Shown one piece after another: positions 21,618 to 34,300 of a stretch of 64,000 bases of DNA. The DNA lies in contig CM077167.1 of NCBI GenBank assembly GCA_039583875.1, forward strand, positions 148,011,010 through 148,075,009, given 5' to 3'. Below the pieces are notes generated by a model. That model saw nothing but the letters and a program-made list of their open reading frames with translations, was not told the origin of the DNA and made no database searches. Within the stretch, counting starts at the first letter, position 1, and each line of letters starts with the position of its first letter. Source of the stretch: Platanthera guangdongensis (taxonomy: Eukaryota > Streptophyta > Magnoliopsida > Asparagales > Orchidaceae). Made by a program: the position numbers and the translations under genes.

Positions 21618-21892
21618 TTCTGGTTACGGTCAGGCTTAAATGAATTCATGGACAAATTCTTTTAAGGGGTGGTGAGCACATGTGTGCGTCATCGTTATAA
21701 CATCAAAAGAACCCATGAATGTCCACTTAGGAATGGAAAATACACTTGTTTTGTGGAATCTGAGTGTTCCAATGATTGCTTTTAGCAATTTGGTTGTCGT
21801 CTAATTGTGTGTCTTTGCCTCTATAGGTAGCTAAGAGCGGTGCTGGTCATTCAGAGCGTCCGCAATCGGCGGAAAGTAGTGCACCGAGAGAC

Positions 21893-22970
21893 ATGCCTAC
21901 TACACTTCCTTCAGCAGAAACCATCAGGATGGTGGCTGAAGCCGTATTTGCGATGATTAATACCCAACCTGTAGGGCAAATGCACCACACATCTCCTGTC
22001 GTGGAGCAAGAACTGGTTAGGGCGGCAGAGCCGAGAGTAGTGGAGCGCACAGCAGTTGATCTGGTAGAGCCGAGGAGAGCTACGGAGAAGCAGCTCAAGC
22101 ATATAATGGGCTTTCATCCCCTAGTATTTGACGGGATTGGAACGCCAGCTGAAGCTGAGGACTGGCTCTCTACGATAAAGAGGGTTTTGACAGCCACGTT
22201 AACTGAGGAGTGGCAGAAGACCACCATAGCGACCTTTCTTTTGGCAGGTGAAGCGAGGCTGTGGTGGGATGAGTTGGAGTTTCATCTCTTAGTGGGTAGG
22301 CAGCTTGCTGATGTGCCTATGGAGGAATTTTCGAGATTGTTCCTGGCCAGATATCTACCCTCTGCTCAGAAGCTTGAGATGGAGAACCAATATCTTGGGT
22401 TGACTCAAGAATCCAGAAGCGTGGACGAGTACCTCCACGAGTTTACACGGTTGGGTCGGTATGCTGGGGCTATGTTTACGGAAGAGGAGGGGAAGACCAA
22501 CCGATTTTATGAGGGTCTTCATGGTGACCTACAGTTACTCCTTGCTGGGCCTAAGGCGCAGGGCTTCCTAGCCTTGGTCAACTCGGCCCGGTCTTTAGAA
22601 AAGGTTGTGAAGAGGGTGCAAGAGAAGAAGGACCCCGGAGAAAAGAAGGCAGAGTTCAAAGTGCCTAGTGCAAAGTCAGGATTCTGCAGATGGAATAAGA
22701 AGCAGAGGACTTCGAACTCAGCCCCTTCGTCTGGTGCGTCAGGGGCAACCACAAGTCGAGTCCCAGGAGCTTGCTACAACTGTGGGAAGACGAGGCATTT
22801 TGCTCGTGAGTGTTGGAGCGGACGTGCAAAGTCCGAGAGGAAGTCTGTAGTGACTTATGAGGAGAAATGGAAGGCGGTGGAGTCAACCGCGTCCCATCAT
22901 ACTCCAGTCCAGCCTAGAGTTTATAATCTTGGTCTGCAAGAGGCCATAAAGCAAGCTGACGTAGTGACAG
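21893..22970 (+). CDS. gag: Gypsy F gag
   Basis: Open from ATG 21893 without a break to the proposed splice donor. It has an N-terminal variable part, then the Ty3/gypsy gag domain (retrotransposon gag, about residues 85-215: PAEAEDWLSTIKRV, LLAGEARLWWDEL, SRLFLARYLP, ESRSVDEYLHEFTRLGRYA). A basic region and a CCHC zinc knuckle at residues 294-307 (CYNCGKTRHFAREC) follow; the usual Gly before His is Arg. It forms the capsid-like particle and binds RNA. Without splicing it would stop at 22981; with splicing it reads on in the same frame into protease. Confidence 0.82.
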
Positions 22971-23048
22971 GTATGAGTTAATTTGTGGCAGATTAACTTT
23001 TGTAGTTGTTACCTCTTTTATGTGTTAGCTTACTTCTATTGTTGTTAG
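22971..23048 (+). other. Putative 78-bp intron at the gypsy F gag-protease junction
   Basis: The donor reads GACAG|GTATGAGT and the acceptor TTGTTGTTAG|GATTT. The interior is T-rich, with in-frame stops (TAA 22979-22981 and others) and TTAAC as a possible branch site. Removing it makes a continuous protein in which the conserved VVTG is followed directly by the strand leading to PARALFDMG, as expected for gypsy proteases. Length is close to the plant minimum. Gypsy E shows a break at the same place. Confidence 0.6.
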
Positions 23049-26000
23049 GATTTGTATTGATTCTCGATTGTCCGGCGAGAGCCTTGTTTGATATGGGTAA
23101 TTCACATTCCTTCTTGTCCGAACGATTTATGACGCGCATCGGGGTCCCTCCCTCAATGATAAAAGACAAGTTGGATGTGTTGTTTCCCAATGGGTGCTCA
23201 ATGCGCGCGGATAAGGTCTGTGTAATCAAGGTTCGGATTGGGGATCAGGAGTTTGATTTGTGAGCGTTGATTATACTGTTAGTAGAGTTCGATGTAATCT
23301 TTGGTATGGACTGGCTCTCAGAGCAACGAGCTTACATTGATTGCAACCAAAAGGAGGTTAAGTTGGGATTAAATTCTGAACGGGAGACTACGTTTGCGGG
23401 CATGAAGGGGTCAGGGAAAGTTTTGATGTCAGCCCTTCAGGTGATCAAGGCAGTTCGGTCTGGGGCAGAGCTATTTGTCACTCTAGTGCAGAATTTGAAG
23501 CCTAAGCCAAGTCTGGACAGGATCCCAGTTGTGTCTGTGTATCCTGATGTGTTCCCAGATGATCTCCCAGGAGCTCCTCCTCAGCGGGAGATAGACTTTA
23601 CTATTGAGCTGGTACCGGGTGCCAAACCGGTGTCACGCTCCCCCTATCGAATAGCGCCAAAAGAGATGGCGGAGTTGAATGTGCAACTGCAAGAGTTGTT
23701 AGAGCAAGGTTATGTGCGTCCAAGTTCTTCGCCTTGGAGTGCACCGGTTCTCTTCGTTAAGAAGAAAGATGGGAGCTTGCGGCTTTGTATCGACTACCGA
23801 GAATTGACCAAGCTTACGGAAAAGAATAAGTATCTGATCCCGAGAATTGACGATCTATTTGATCAGTTGGTTGGGTCAACGGTATATTCGAAGTTAGATT
23901 TGAAGTCCGGTTACTACCAATTGAGGATAAGGGAGAGTGACATCCCAAAGACAACATTCAGTACGCGGTTTGGGCATTACGAGTTCACGGTCATGTCGTT
24001 TGGTTTGACCAATGCGCCATCCGTGTTTATGGATCTGATGAACAGGACGTTCAGAGAGTACCTGGACCGTTTTGTGATAGTATTTATCGATGATATCCTG
24101 GTGTACTCGTAGTGTGAAGAGGATCACTACAATCACCTGCACATGGTGTTGGAGACGTTGAGGAGAAACTAGTTGTATGCTAAGTTCTCCAAGTGTGAGT
24201 TCTGGTTATCCTCGATAGCGTTCCTTGGTCATGTTGTTAGTGGAGAAGGGATAGCTGTGGATCCGACGAAGATCGTGGCGATACGGGAGTGGCTTGCTTT
24301 GACTACAGTGGTGGAGGTCCGGAGCTTTCTGGGGCTTGCTGGCTACTACAGGTGCTTCGTAGACAACTTCTCGCGGATAGCGCTACCACTCACGACTTTG
24401 ACTACGAAGAATCAGAAGTTTGTGTGGTCTTCGGACTGCGAACAGGCTTTTGAAGAGTTGAAGAGGCGGTTGACCACAACGCCTATTTTATGTTCCCCAA
24501 GTGGAACCGAAGGGTTCGAAATCTATAGTGATGCTTCGGGCAGTGGTTTGGGTTGTGTTCTGCTACAACATGGGAGTGTGATAGCCTACGGTTCACGACA
24601 ATTGAAGGCTCACGAGAGAAATTATCCGGTCCATGACTTGGAGTTAGCGGCCGTGATATTTGCTTTAAAGCTGTGGAGACACTATCTGTATGGTATGAAA
24701 GTCGATATGTACACCGATCATAAGAGCTTGAAGTACCTGTTAGATCAAAAGGATCTGAACATGAGGCAGCGGAGGTGGATGGAGTTCCTAGGGGACTACT
24801 CCTTCAAGATACATTATGTGCCAGGGAAAGGTAATGTAGTGGCAGATGCGTTGAGTCGTAAGGTTCCTGCACAGGCCAACTGGTTATCGGTACATGATGA
24901 GAGATTGGTCCGTGAGTTGGAGGCTTTAGAGATATCTTGCATCGACAAGCAGTCTAGTACTGAGGTGAAACTATTTTGGACCGAGATGCAGTGTGACCTA
25001 GCTGATAGAGTTCGGCGGGCTTTGATTCAGGATAACAACATGAAGCAGATCTTGGATGAATCATTGGATGGGTCAAATTCCCAGTTTCTGTTGAGGATGG
25101 GTTGCTAAGGAAGGACGGACGCCTATGCGTTCCTAGTGCGGATAATCTTTGGGAGGAGTTGATGTACGAGGCTCATCATACCAAGTACTCAATCCACCCG
25201 GGAAACACGAAGATGTATAGAGACACGAAGAAATTATTTTGGTCGTCAGGATTGAAGAAGGATGTAGCACTTTATGTGGCCAAGTGCCAAACTTGTGCCT
25301 TGGTGAAGGCGGAGTGTCAGAAGCCCGGTGGTTTCCTAAAGTCCTTGCCTATCCCGGAATGGAAATTTGACGACATATCTATGGATTTTGTGCATGGTTT
25401 GCCGAAGTCGCAGAGGGGAAACGACGCCATCTGGGTGGTCGTAGATAGGTTGACAAAGGTGTCGCGCTTCATCCCGATCAGGAAGGAAGATCCGGTGGAA
25501 AGGTTGGCCAAACTCTATGTGGAGAATATTGTACGGTTGTATGGTGTGCCCCGCAGTATTGTTAGTGATCGAGATGGACGTTTCACGTCGAATGACTGGA
25601 GGTTGGTGCATAGTCTGTTGGGTACTAAGCTAAAGTTCAGCACAGCCTTTCATACGCAGACAGATGGCCAAAACGAGAGGGTCAACCGGATGTTGGAGGA
25701 CATGCTTCGCATGTGCGTCCTAGATTTTGGAAAGCAGTGGGAATATCACCTGTACATGGTGGAGTTTGCGTATAACAACATCTTTCAGGGGAGTATTGGA
25801 ATGGCGCCTTTCGAGGCCTTGCATGGGAGAAAGTGTGACACGCCGTTGTCTTGGTTGGAGACGGGCGAGTCGAAGCTTTACAAACATCAAGCGGTGGAAG
25901 ATGCCATTTCAGTGATACGGACAATTCAGGAACGGTTGAAGATCGCTCAGGACAGACAGTCAAAGTACTATAACGCCAAGCATAGGAACGTGGAGTTCAG

Positions 26001-26433
26001 TGTTGGCGACTGGGTGTACTTGAAAATCAAACCGTTCAAGGGTGTCTCGCGGGTTCGGCGCTTGAAGAAGCTGAGTCCGAGATACCTTGGACCATTTGAG
26101 ATCCTGGAGCGTGTTGGCGAAGTAGCGTATAGATTGAAGCTGTCGGTGGAGTTGAGTGGGCTACACGATGTGTTCCACATATCAGTGTTGTGTAAGGCGG
26201 TGCAAGAGCCTTCGCAGATAGTTGCGGTTGATTAAGTGCCAGTTGATTACGAGTTGACGACAAAGGTCAAGCCTATATGTATAGAAGACGTTGAAGTCAA
26301 GAGACTCCGCAACAAGGATATCCGAATGGTTAAAGTCCGTTGGGATAATTGCGGACGTGAGGAGCTTTCTTGGGAGCGAGAGAAAACTATGTTGAAAGAA
26401 TACCCCGAGTTATTCCGTTCAGGTAACTTGTAA
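23049..26433 (+). pseudogene. pol: Gypsy F pol (PR-RT-RNase H-INT-chromodomain), decayed
   Basis: Protease has LFDMGNSHSF at about 23084 (Met where Ser/Thr is usual). RT runs from about 23600, with [18 protein letters not shown] and FIDDILVYS (24083-24109). RNase H runs from about 24510 ([26 protein letters not shown]). Integrase has the HHCC finger (HHTKYSIHPG...CQTCALVK) at about 25167-25310, then MDFVHGLPKS, a DRDGRF core and TDGQNERVNRM. A chromodomain-like tail (RMVKVRWDN, ELSWERE) lies at 26236-26433. Defects are TGA 23261-23263, TAG 24110-24112, TAG 24170-24172, a frameshift near 25080 and TAA 26233-26235. Confidence 0.9.
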
Positions 26434-26486
26434 TTTTGTGTACCTTTACTTAATTTCGGGACGAAATTCCTTAAGTGGGGGAGATT

Positions 26487-27105
26487 TGTAACGCCCCGAA
26501 AATTGTATTTGAGTTGGTCGCGTAAAAAGGGATTTTGGTGCATGTATAGGGGTACACGGCCTAGGACACGGGCGTGTCCAAGGCCGTGTCTGGCATGGTG
26601 TTTTGGCTGATTTTATCCCAAGAAGGATACGACAAGGAACACGGCTTAATGACACAGGCGTGTGCCTACCCGTGTCTGTACCCGTGTTTCCAAGGGTTGT
26701 GTCGGTTTGTGTGGCGGTTATGTGTGACACGCCCCCGGTCACAGGCGTGTTGAGGACCCGACACGGGCGTGTCAGGTGAGACACGGACGTGTCTTTGCCC
26801 GTGTGGTTGTTCTGCGTTCGACGATCATGCCTCGATCAAGGCATATGACCTGGGATACGGCCGTGTGTGAGGCCGTGTTCGGCCCAGGTTTGGGGATTTT
26901 TGTGCAGATCTGAGCCGTTCATTTACTTTAAGTAAGATCCAATGGTTCAGACGGTTTCCTGCTCTGTTAAGGCCGGGAATGGGGGAGTTAATTCTTACTT
27001 TTCTCCAAACAATTCTCTTTCCAAGGAGTTAGAGATAGGAGGAAGAAGAAGGAGGATTCCGGCCACCGGCGGAGCATCGGAGCACCGTTTTGAGATCTAG
27101 GAACG
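26487..27105 (+). repeat. Gypsy F 3' LTR, left part (U3)
   Basis: Follows the polypurine tract AAGTGGGGGAGATT (about 26472-26486) and starts TGTAACGCCCC. It contains repeated near-palindromes around GACACGGGCGTGTC (26575-26588, 26760-26773, and GACACGGACGTGTC at 26780-26793) plus many CCGTGT/ACACGG half-sites. It is cut at 27105 by Copia G; 27101-27105 GAACG is the duplicated target. Confidence 0.9.
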
Positions 27106-29001
27106 TGTTGGGTATTACAGCCACATTAACCCAGATTTGATGAAGTCACCCTGGAACTAAGATGAATTAAGTTGTATTTGATGCTTGGTTTGATTGATAT
27201 GTTTGCAGGAATTTCACTGGGAAGTGTAGACCAATGTCAGTCCACAGTGGGTCACCAAACACAGGAACTGTGCAATGTAATCCCTCATTGCATATTCCAA
27301 GGTGTTGACTCATGTGTGGTCTCTCTATTGGGATACACTTCATATTCAAGCTATTGGACTATGGGAAAGGAATTGGAAGTTGACTACTCTAGAAGACACA
27401 ATTTTCCAACATCAAAAATTTCTCTAAGTCTTTTACTCGAGTAGGTCTATAACTACTCGAGTAGTTTGGGTATAATTTACTCGAGTAAAGGAACCCTGTA
27501 CTCGAGTACTTAACTGTATCTCTCGTATAGCTAAGTCACCTACTCGAGTAGACATAGTCATATACTCGAGTAGCATGCTTATATACTCGAGTAGATTACT
27601 CTTTATACCCGAGTATCTAAGAGTTCACTCATCAAAATTTTTCTAAGTCATAGACTTGAGTAAGTATACTCACTTACTCGAGTAGATAGAATCATACTCG
27701 AGTAGTTCATTATACCTACTCGAGTAGATCATGCTTCACTCGTGTACCTTGAATTTTTCTTACTCCAGAATTTTTCTTACTCCAGAATTTTCTAAGTCAT
27801 TTACTCGAGTAGAAGTTTCACCTACTCGAGTAGATTACTTCCTCTCGAGTAGTTTAGTTCAACTACTCGAGTAGCTCTTGCTGACATCTTCAGAATTCAT
27901 TCTAAGTATCCCACTCGAGTAGTACTTCATGTACTCGAGTAGTTTATGAAATATACTCGAGTAGTTTTTCCAGTACTCGAGTAGATCCTTTATGTACTCG
28001 AGTAAGTCTCTCTACATACTCGAGTAGTTCTTTCTGCTTACTCGAGTAGTTGATTTCTACCTACTCGAGTAGCCCATCCTTATATACCCGAGTATATTCT
28101 CCTTCATGTACTCGAGTAGTTATTCAACTACTCGAGTAGCTATTCACCTACTCGTGTATATGGCTAAACTTTTCTGAAATTTTGCTAAGTCCTTTTTCTG
28201 ACGGGATTTTGAAATCACGCGACATGATTGGTCCACGTGTACATCATTATGACCGATTATGACCGTTAGTCTCTTCTATATAAGGTCTTACAAGAAAATG
28301 ACAAAACCCTAAGTATTCTCCAAGCTTTCTTGTCATTCTATTTCGAGAAATATTCTTCAGCCGACTCCTCTCTGATTTTCGCAAAACGGAAGCCGCCGCC
28401 GCAGCCTTCTTCTCCGGCCAAAGCTTCTACTTTCAGAGGACTATTCTGAAGTAAGTTACAGATCGAGATCGACTTCGCTGATCATATTCTCTCTCGATTT
28501 CTGTAAAAGTGAGTAAATCCAGATCGAAGCCGAGAACCTCTTCACCGATTTCTGAAAGTGCTACAAAGTTGAAAAGAAGAAGATTCTGGCCGTTTCATTC
28601 AGATCTGAGTGATTTACTGTTTGTATTCTTGTAAACACTTTATTAATCTTGTAGGAGAAATCTTCTCCGAGTGTAGGAGTTTTTCACTCCGAGTTTGTAG
28701 GAAGTGTTATCTTCCGAGGTGTAGATCCCTTTGTTTGGATCGAGTTTGTAGGAACTTTGTTCTGAGGGTAGGATCGATTTTTGATCCGAGATAGTGGAGT
28801 AGCTGAGTCTAGTTGATTGCTAGATCGGTGAGGGAAAGTGGATGTACCCAAGGTTGGGGAACCACTATAAATCTTGTGTCGTATGTGATATTGGTAAATC
28901 GTTCTGTGCTGTGCTCTAACTATTTTTTATTCCGCAAAAAGACGCACAACTCACCTATTCACCCCCTCTAGGTGATTTAGGTTGACAACCGTTTTCTTTC
29001 A
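27106..29001 (+). repeat. Copia G 5' LTR
   Basis: Starts TGTTGGGTATTACA and ends TTTTCTTTCA; 1896 bp. The U3 carries the CTCGAG palindrome array, then a TATA box TCTATATAAGG (28275-28285). The R/U5 part begins near AAAACCCTAAG and contains a gene-like pyrimidine-rich leader. The other LTR is 1880 bp. The main difference is a duplicated stretch of about 17 bp near 27770-27790, plus scattered substitutions. Confidence 0.95.
27433..28160 (+). repeat. CTACTCGAGTAG palindrome array in Copia G 5' LTR
   Basis: More than twenty perfect TACTCGAGTA units (12-bp palindrome CTACTCGAGTAG) in about 720 bp, with typical spacing of 18-30 bp. Degenerate units are CCCGAG, TTCGAG and the last one, CTCGTGTA. 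The spacers between units are not repeats of each other. The array lies 115 bp upstream of the TATA box. It is repeated at about 38115-38825 in the 3' LTR and, with fewer units, inside the element at 34640-34960. Confidence 0.93.
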
Positions 29002-29003
29002 AT

Positions 29004-29016
29004 TGGTATCAGAGCC
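29004..29016 (+). promoter_or_regulatory. Copia G primer binding site (tRNA-iMet)
   Basis: TGGTATCAGAGCC two bases after the 5' LTR; complementary to the 3' end of initiator Met-tRNA. Confidence 0.93.
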
Positions 29017-29085
29017 AGGTTGATCGTCAAAAGGTTAACACCTTGATCAGATCCAAATCTGTTGTCTGAAAGATTCTACCATAAA

Positions 29086-31394
29086 ATGGACAAGGGCAAA
29101 GATTTCGCCAAGCTTCCACTGTGCAACAAAAATAACTTTCTCATGTGGAAAGAAAGGATAAAATTTTTCATGGAAGCTGTGGATCCAAGGATCTTCATGA
29201 TCGTTGAAGAAGGTCCTTGCGTTCCCATGACTGTGTCCACTATCGACCCTACCAAGAAAGTTCCCAAAAAGCTAATGGATCTCGACAAAGACGAGATTGC
29301 ACTTGTCTCTCTCGACAAGAAAGCTAAGAACATTATAGCAAGTGCAGTCGATGACTCGATACTGCAGAATTTGATTCACTGTCAATCAGCTAAGGAGATG
29401 TGGCATTCCTTAGTCACTTTGATGGAAGGAACTGAAGAAGTAAGGGATGATCGGAGATCCCTTCTCAATCAAAAATATGAAGCGTTCCGACAATGGAACA
29501 AGGAAACAATTGCCGACACCTTTGAGAACTTCTTCAAAATTGTAAATGGCCTAAGGGTGTATGGTCGTGTCTTCACCAACGGAGAACTGAACGACAAATT
29601 CTTGAGATCCCTAACCAAGGAATGGGATAACAAGGTATGCGCCATCAGGGAGTTCGGGAAGCTAGCTGAAACAGACCCGCAAAATCTCTTTGGAAAGCTT
29701 ATGTCTTATGAACTCCAAATCAATACAAGAAAAGCTGAAGAAGAGAAGGGCATGTCTGCACTAAAGGAGAAATCTGTCGCTCTAAAGGCAGACACCTCCA
29801 AAAAGACCAAGGCTGCATCCCCCGCTCCCGCTCCAGAAGTTGATGAAGAAAAAGAAACATCAGAACCTAGCACCTCAGGGTCTGAACTATCTGAAGGAGA
29901 GTTCTCCTTGCTCTCAAGGCAATTCAAGAAGTTTCTTAATAAAAAGAAACAATGGAAAGGCAAGGATGCCTCATACAGAAGATCGCGGCGCGATGACGAT
30001 CGACAAAGAAAAGGCTCAAGTAGCCACGAAAGGTATAATACTAAACAGAACAAATACGTTTCAACTGACATCATTTGCTACTGCGGTAATAAGCCAGGTC
30101 ACGTCATTGTTGACTGCCCTCACAAGAAGAAGGAGGGTGGTAGAAGAGAAGACAAGAAATCCTCACACAACAAGAAAAGGAAAGAGAAGAGCCTCATAGC
30201 CAAAAGGGGCAAGACTCTTAGCGACTCCGACTCATCTGAGTCAAGCGAAGAATAAGAAGCTTACTTCGGGCTAATGGCTCAAACAGATGATGAACAAGAG
30301 CCCCAGTTCACTGGGAAGGTAAACTCTCACACCCCTCTCTCAGAGTCTGAAGTCTCTGAACATGATTGCGAGGGTAGCTCCTCTGACGATGAGTCAGAAT
30401 TGATGGCCCAGTACAGGGAGTTGATCATGGCTTACGACAAATGTCGTCGAGTCGTGAAGACTCAGGCTAAAGAGATCAAATCTCTAAAAGCCGAAGAGAG
30501 CAACTTGAGAGAGAAAGTCGCAAAGACCGACTCCCTCGAGGAAAACTTCAATAATACTATTGAAGAATATAACAAGGCTCTTGAGCACCTTAACCTGAAG
30601 GAGAAGATCATCAAAGGATTGGAAGCTGAACTTGTGGCTGAAAGGAAACTTGTTGAGAGTTTCTCGAATCCCAAAACAGTTCTTCCATTCGTTGCTGAAT
30701 TCTCAGCAAAGGCCAAGGGAGCTGAACTAGGCCATGAAGAAGCTCCTAGTAAATCCTCTAGGAGAAACAAGAATCAACAGAAAAATAAGGCCGCCAAAAA
30801 GGCCTCAGCCGAAGAAAAGGGAAAAGCCCCTCAAAATCAAACCACATTCAAAAAGTCATCTTTCCATCAAATGAGTTTGATTTTGACTCATCATACGGGC
30901 ACTTTGCTAGGCCTACTTATGTAGAGTCAAAGTCCCGCTATCAAGGATGGGCTAGACCCCGAAACTTTGGCGAAAGTGTCTTTAAGGCACCTTATGAAGA
31001 AGTTGTTCTTCAGAGCTATGGCCCTTTCAATCATGGGCATAACTTCAAGAAGGCACCAAAGACAAAACCTGTTGTAGAGAAGCCCATAAAGGAGAAGAAG
31101 CCATGTGATTGCCATCATCATGAGGCATCTTCCTCCAAGAATGCTACCCCTGCTAGACCAAAGTTCCAAAAGATCAAGCAGGAGATCTTGAGGCAAAGGT
31201 ACAATTGATTTGACTGTTGGTGCTGTGGCAAGGTTGGTCACTTCGCCATAGATTGCTGGTTCAATTCCAGAAACGCTGCAACCCCTCATGTCAGCAATAT
31301 GAGAAAGACCGCTCATAATGCTAACACTCGTAGGGGGAGCACTCTAACCCGAGACCAAGGACCCAAACGTGTTTGGGTTCCTAAGGCAAATTGA
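29086..31394 (+). pseudogene. gag: Copia G gag, lightly damaged
   Basis: I take ATG 29086 (MDKGKDFAKLPLCNK) as start. It has a UBN2-type gag domain at about residues 10-230 (FLMWKERIKFFMEAVDP, LIHCQSAKEMWHSLV, LNDKFLRSLTKEWD), then a charged region. A first zinc-binding motif, CYCGNKPGHVIVDC, lies near 30078-30117. After it come an acidic region, a coiled coil (about 30400-30660), and a second knuckle CWCCGKVGHFAIDCW near 31215-31260. Damage: TAA at 30253-30255 in frame, a one-base shift in the A-run at 30849-30854, and TGA at 31206-31208 (Copia A has Arg there). Gag ends at TGA 31392-31394. Confidence 0.88.
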
Positions 31395-34300
31395 TTGTGA
31401 TTGCAGGGATGTCCAAAGGCCAACAAAACGCCTATCTGGTACTTGGACAGCGGATGCTCTCGGCATATGACCGGGACTAGAAGCCTCATTCAGAACTTTA
31501 CTCCAGTCGTGAACGGACCAAAGGTCATCTTTGGAGGTTCAGACAGTGGAATTACTAGAGGCTATGGTATGATTACTAACGGCAATGTATCCTTCTCGGA
31601 TGTGGCCTATGTCGAAGGATTGGAACACAATCTCATTAGCATAAGCCAACTCTGCGATAAAGGATACATAGTTGAGTTCCATGCTGACAAGTACTTGATA
31701 AAATCCGTTGACAATATGGAAACGATTCTATCCGGCACTCGAAGCAGGAATATTTTCTGTTTAAATTTCATCTATATAGATTCCTCTACACCAGTGTGTC
31801 TTTTGGCAAAAGATAGTGCGTCTCTTGGTGACCAATGGCACAAGAGACTAGCACATATTAATTTCAAAACTATTAATAAATTATTTTCAATGAACTTAGT
31901 ACGTGATGCTCCAAATGTCAAGTACGTCAAAGACAGACCTTGTCATGCATGCGTAAAAGGGAAGCAAACAAGGGCTACCTTTAAAAGCATTATTGGCAAA
32001 GACTCTAACAGATGTCTTCATCTATTGCACATGGACTTGTTTGGTCCACTGCAGATTAGAAGTTTGGGAGGTAAGGACTATACATTGGTAATTGTTGATG
32101 ACTACTCGCGCTTTGCGTGAGTGTTCTTTCTGAAACACAAGTCAGATACCTTCGACATTTTTACTAATTTTGTCAGGCAAGTCCAGAATGAATACAACTG
32201 CTCCATAGTCAAAATCAGAAGTGACAACGGAACAGAGTTCAAATCTGGGGCCATGACAGAATTCTGTGAAAGCTTAGGTATCTTTCATGAGTTTTCCTCT
32301 CCTCGTACCCCACAGCAAAATGGAGTGGCTGAGATAAGGAACAGAACACTCATAGAGGCCTGCAGGACCATGTTGAGTGATGCTTCACTACCGGAGTACT
32401 TCTGGGCTGAGGCCGTCAACACTGCATGCCACGTGCAAAATCGAGCACTCATAAACAAAGACCACAATAAGACACCTTACGAACTTCTGAAAGGCAGGAA
32501 ACCAACAGTCTCTTACTTTAGAATCTTTGTCTGTAAATGCTTCGTACTTAACAATGGTAAGTATCATACCACCAAGTTCAGCGAAAAGAGCTTTGAAGGT
32601 ATTTTTGTTCGATATAGTAGCCATAGTAAGACATATAGGATAATTAATAGAAAAACCCTGGTGGTGGAAGAATCGATACATGTTGTATTTGATGAGACGA
32701 GCTTGCTGCAAAGCAATCCGTCTAGTGTGCTCATTGAAGATGCAGGTGAAAAGCTGAAAGAAACTAGCTTGGATGATCTGTCCGAAGACAAAGGCGAGAA
32801 GTTCATTAAGATCACCAATCCAACTCCCATTGGAGAGGCTGATGATCAAAATGAAGAAGTCATCCAGGACGAAGAAATCACTCAGGTGCTTGAAGATAAT
32901 CCAGATGCAAGAACTCTAGAGCTCAGACATCTGAAGGATCACCCCATGGATCAGATCATAGGAGATCCCCGGGATGGTGTCAGAACTCGGAGAGGTACAA
33001 CTAATGAGAATCTTCATTTGAGTTTTTTCTCACATGTTGGACCAAAGAAATTTGAGGAAGCAAACTCAGACGCATCATGGATAATGGCAATGGAAGAAGT
33101 GCTAAATCAGTTCAAGCGCTGCAATGTGTGGATGCTTGTTCTAAGACACAAAGGAAAGAACATCATTGGAAAAAAATGGGTCTACAGGAATAAGATGGAC
33201 GAAGACGGAACGATCATAAAGAATAAGGCCAGACTCGTCGCCAAAGGCTATCGTCAAGAAGAAGGAATCGACTTCGACCAGACATATGCTCCAGTGGCAA
33301 GACTGGAGGCAATAAGGTTGTTCCTAGCATATGCTGCTTTCAAAGGCTTCACCGTCTATCAGATGGACGTGAAGTCGGCCTTCCTGAATGGTAACATAAA
33401 GGAGGAAGTGTATGTGGAACAACCTCCAGGTTTCGTTGATCCTAACTTTCCTGATCATGTCTATTTTCTGCACAAGGCCCTATATGGTCTGAAACAAGCT
33501 CCTAGAGCTTGGTATGAAACGATGTCTACCTTTCTGCTTGAGAACAAGTTCACAAGGGGAAAGATAGACAAGACATTATTTCTTAGGGAAATAAAAGGCA
33601 AGATTTTGCTAGTGCAAATCTATGTCGACGACATTATTTTTGGCTCTACCGATGACAACCTCTGCAAAAAGTTCTCAAAACTTATGCAACGGAAGTTTGA
33701 AATGAGCAGTATGGGAGAGCTGAAGTATTTCTTAGGGCTTCAGGTGAAACAATCTGAAGATGGAATTTTCATCTCACAGACCAAATTCACCAAAGAGCTA
33801 ATTAAGAAATTCGGAATGGCGAACGCAACCTCTATGAGGACTCCAATGGGCTCAACTATGTCTCTGGATAAGGATGAAAAAGGGAAACTGTTTGATGAAA
33901 CTAAGTACAGAAGCATAATTGGATCCCTGCTCTACCTTACTGCCAGTAGGCCTGACATAATGTTCTCAACATGTGTCTGTGCTAGATTTCAGGTGAACTC
34001 TAAGGAATATCATTACGTTGCTGCAAAGAGGATCCTGAGATACCTTAAAAGCACACCAAATCTTGGCTTATGGTACCCAAGAAGTAATGACAGCGAACTA
34101 ATTGGATTTTCAGATGCAGATTTTGCAGGTAGCAAAGACGACCGGAAAAGCACCTCAGGGACTTGCCAATTCTTCGGAAGAAGGCTAATTTCCTGGAGTA
34201 GCAAGAAGCAGAACTGTGTCGCAATCTCAACGGCCGAGTCAGAGTATATCTATGCAGGCAGTTGTTGCGCACAGTTGCTATGGATAAAGAATCAGTTCGA

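Noticed and set aside
27433..28160. CRISPR-like array of regularly spaced CTCGAG repeats
   Set aside because: The repeat is a 10-12 bp palindrome with variable spacing inside a plant LTR that is duplicated elsewhere; no cas genes or prokaryotic context.
29004..29016. tRNA-Met gene signals at the TGGTATCAGAGCC sites
   Set aside because: Only the 3'-end complement is present, at the fixed place after an LTR; these are primer binding sites, not tRNA genes.
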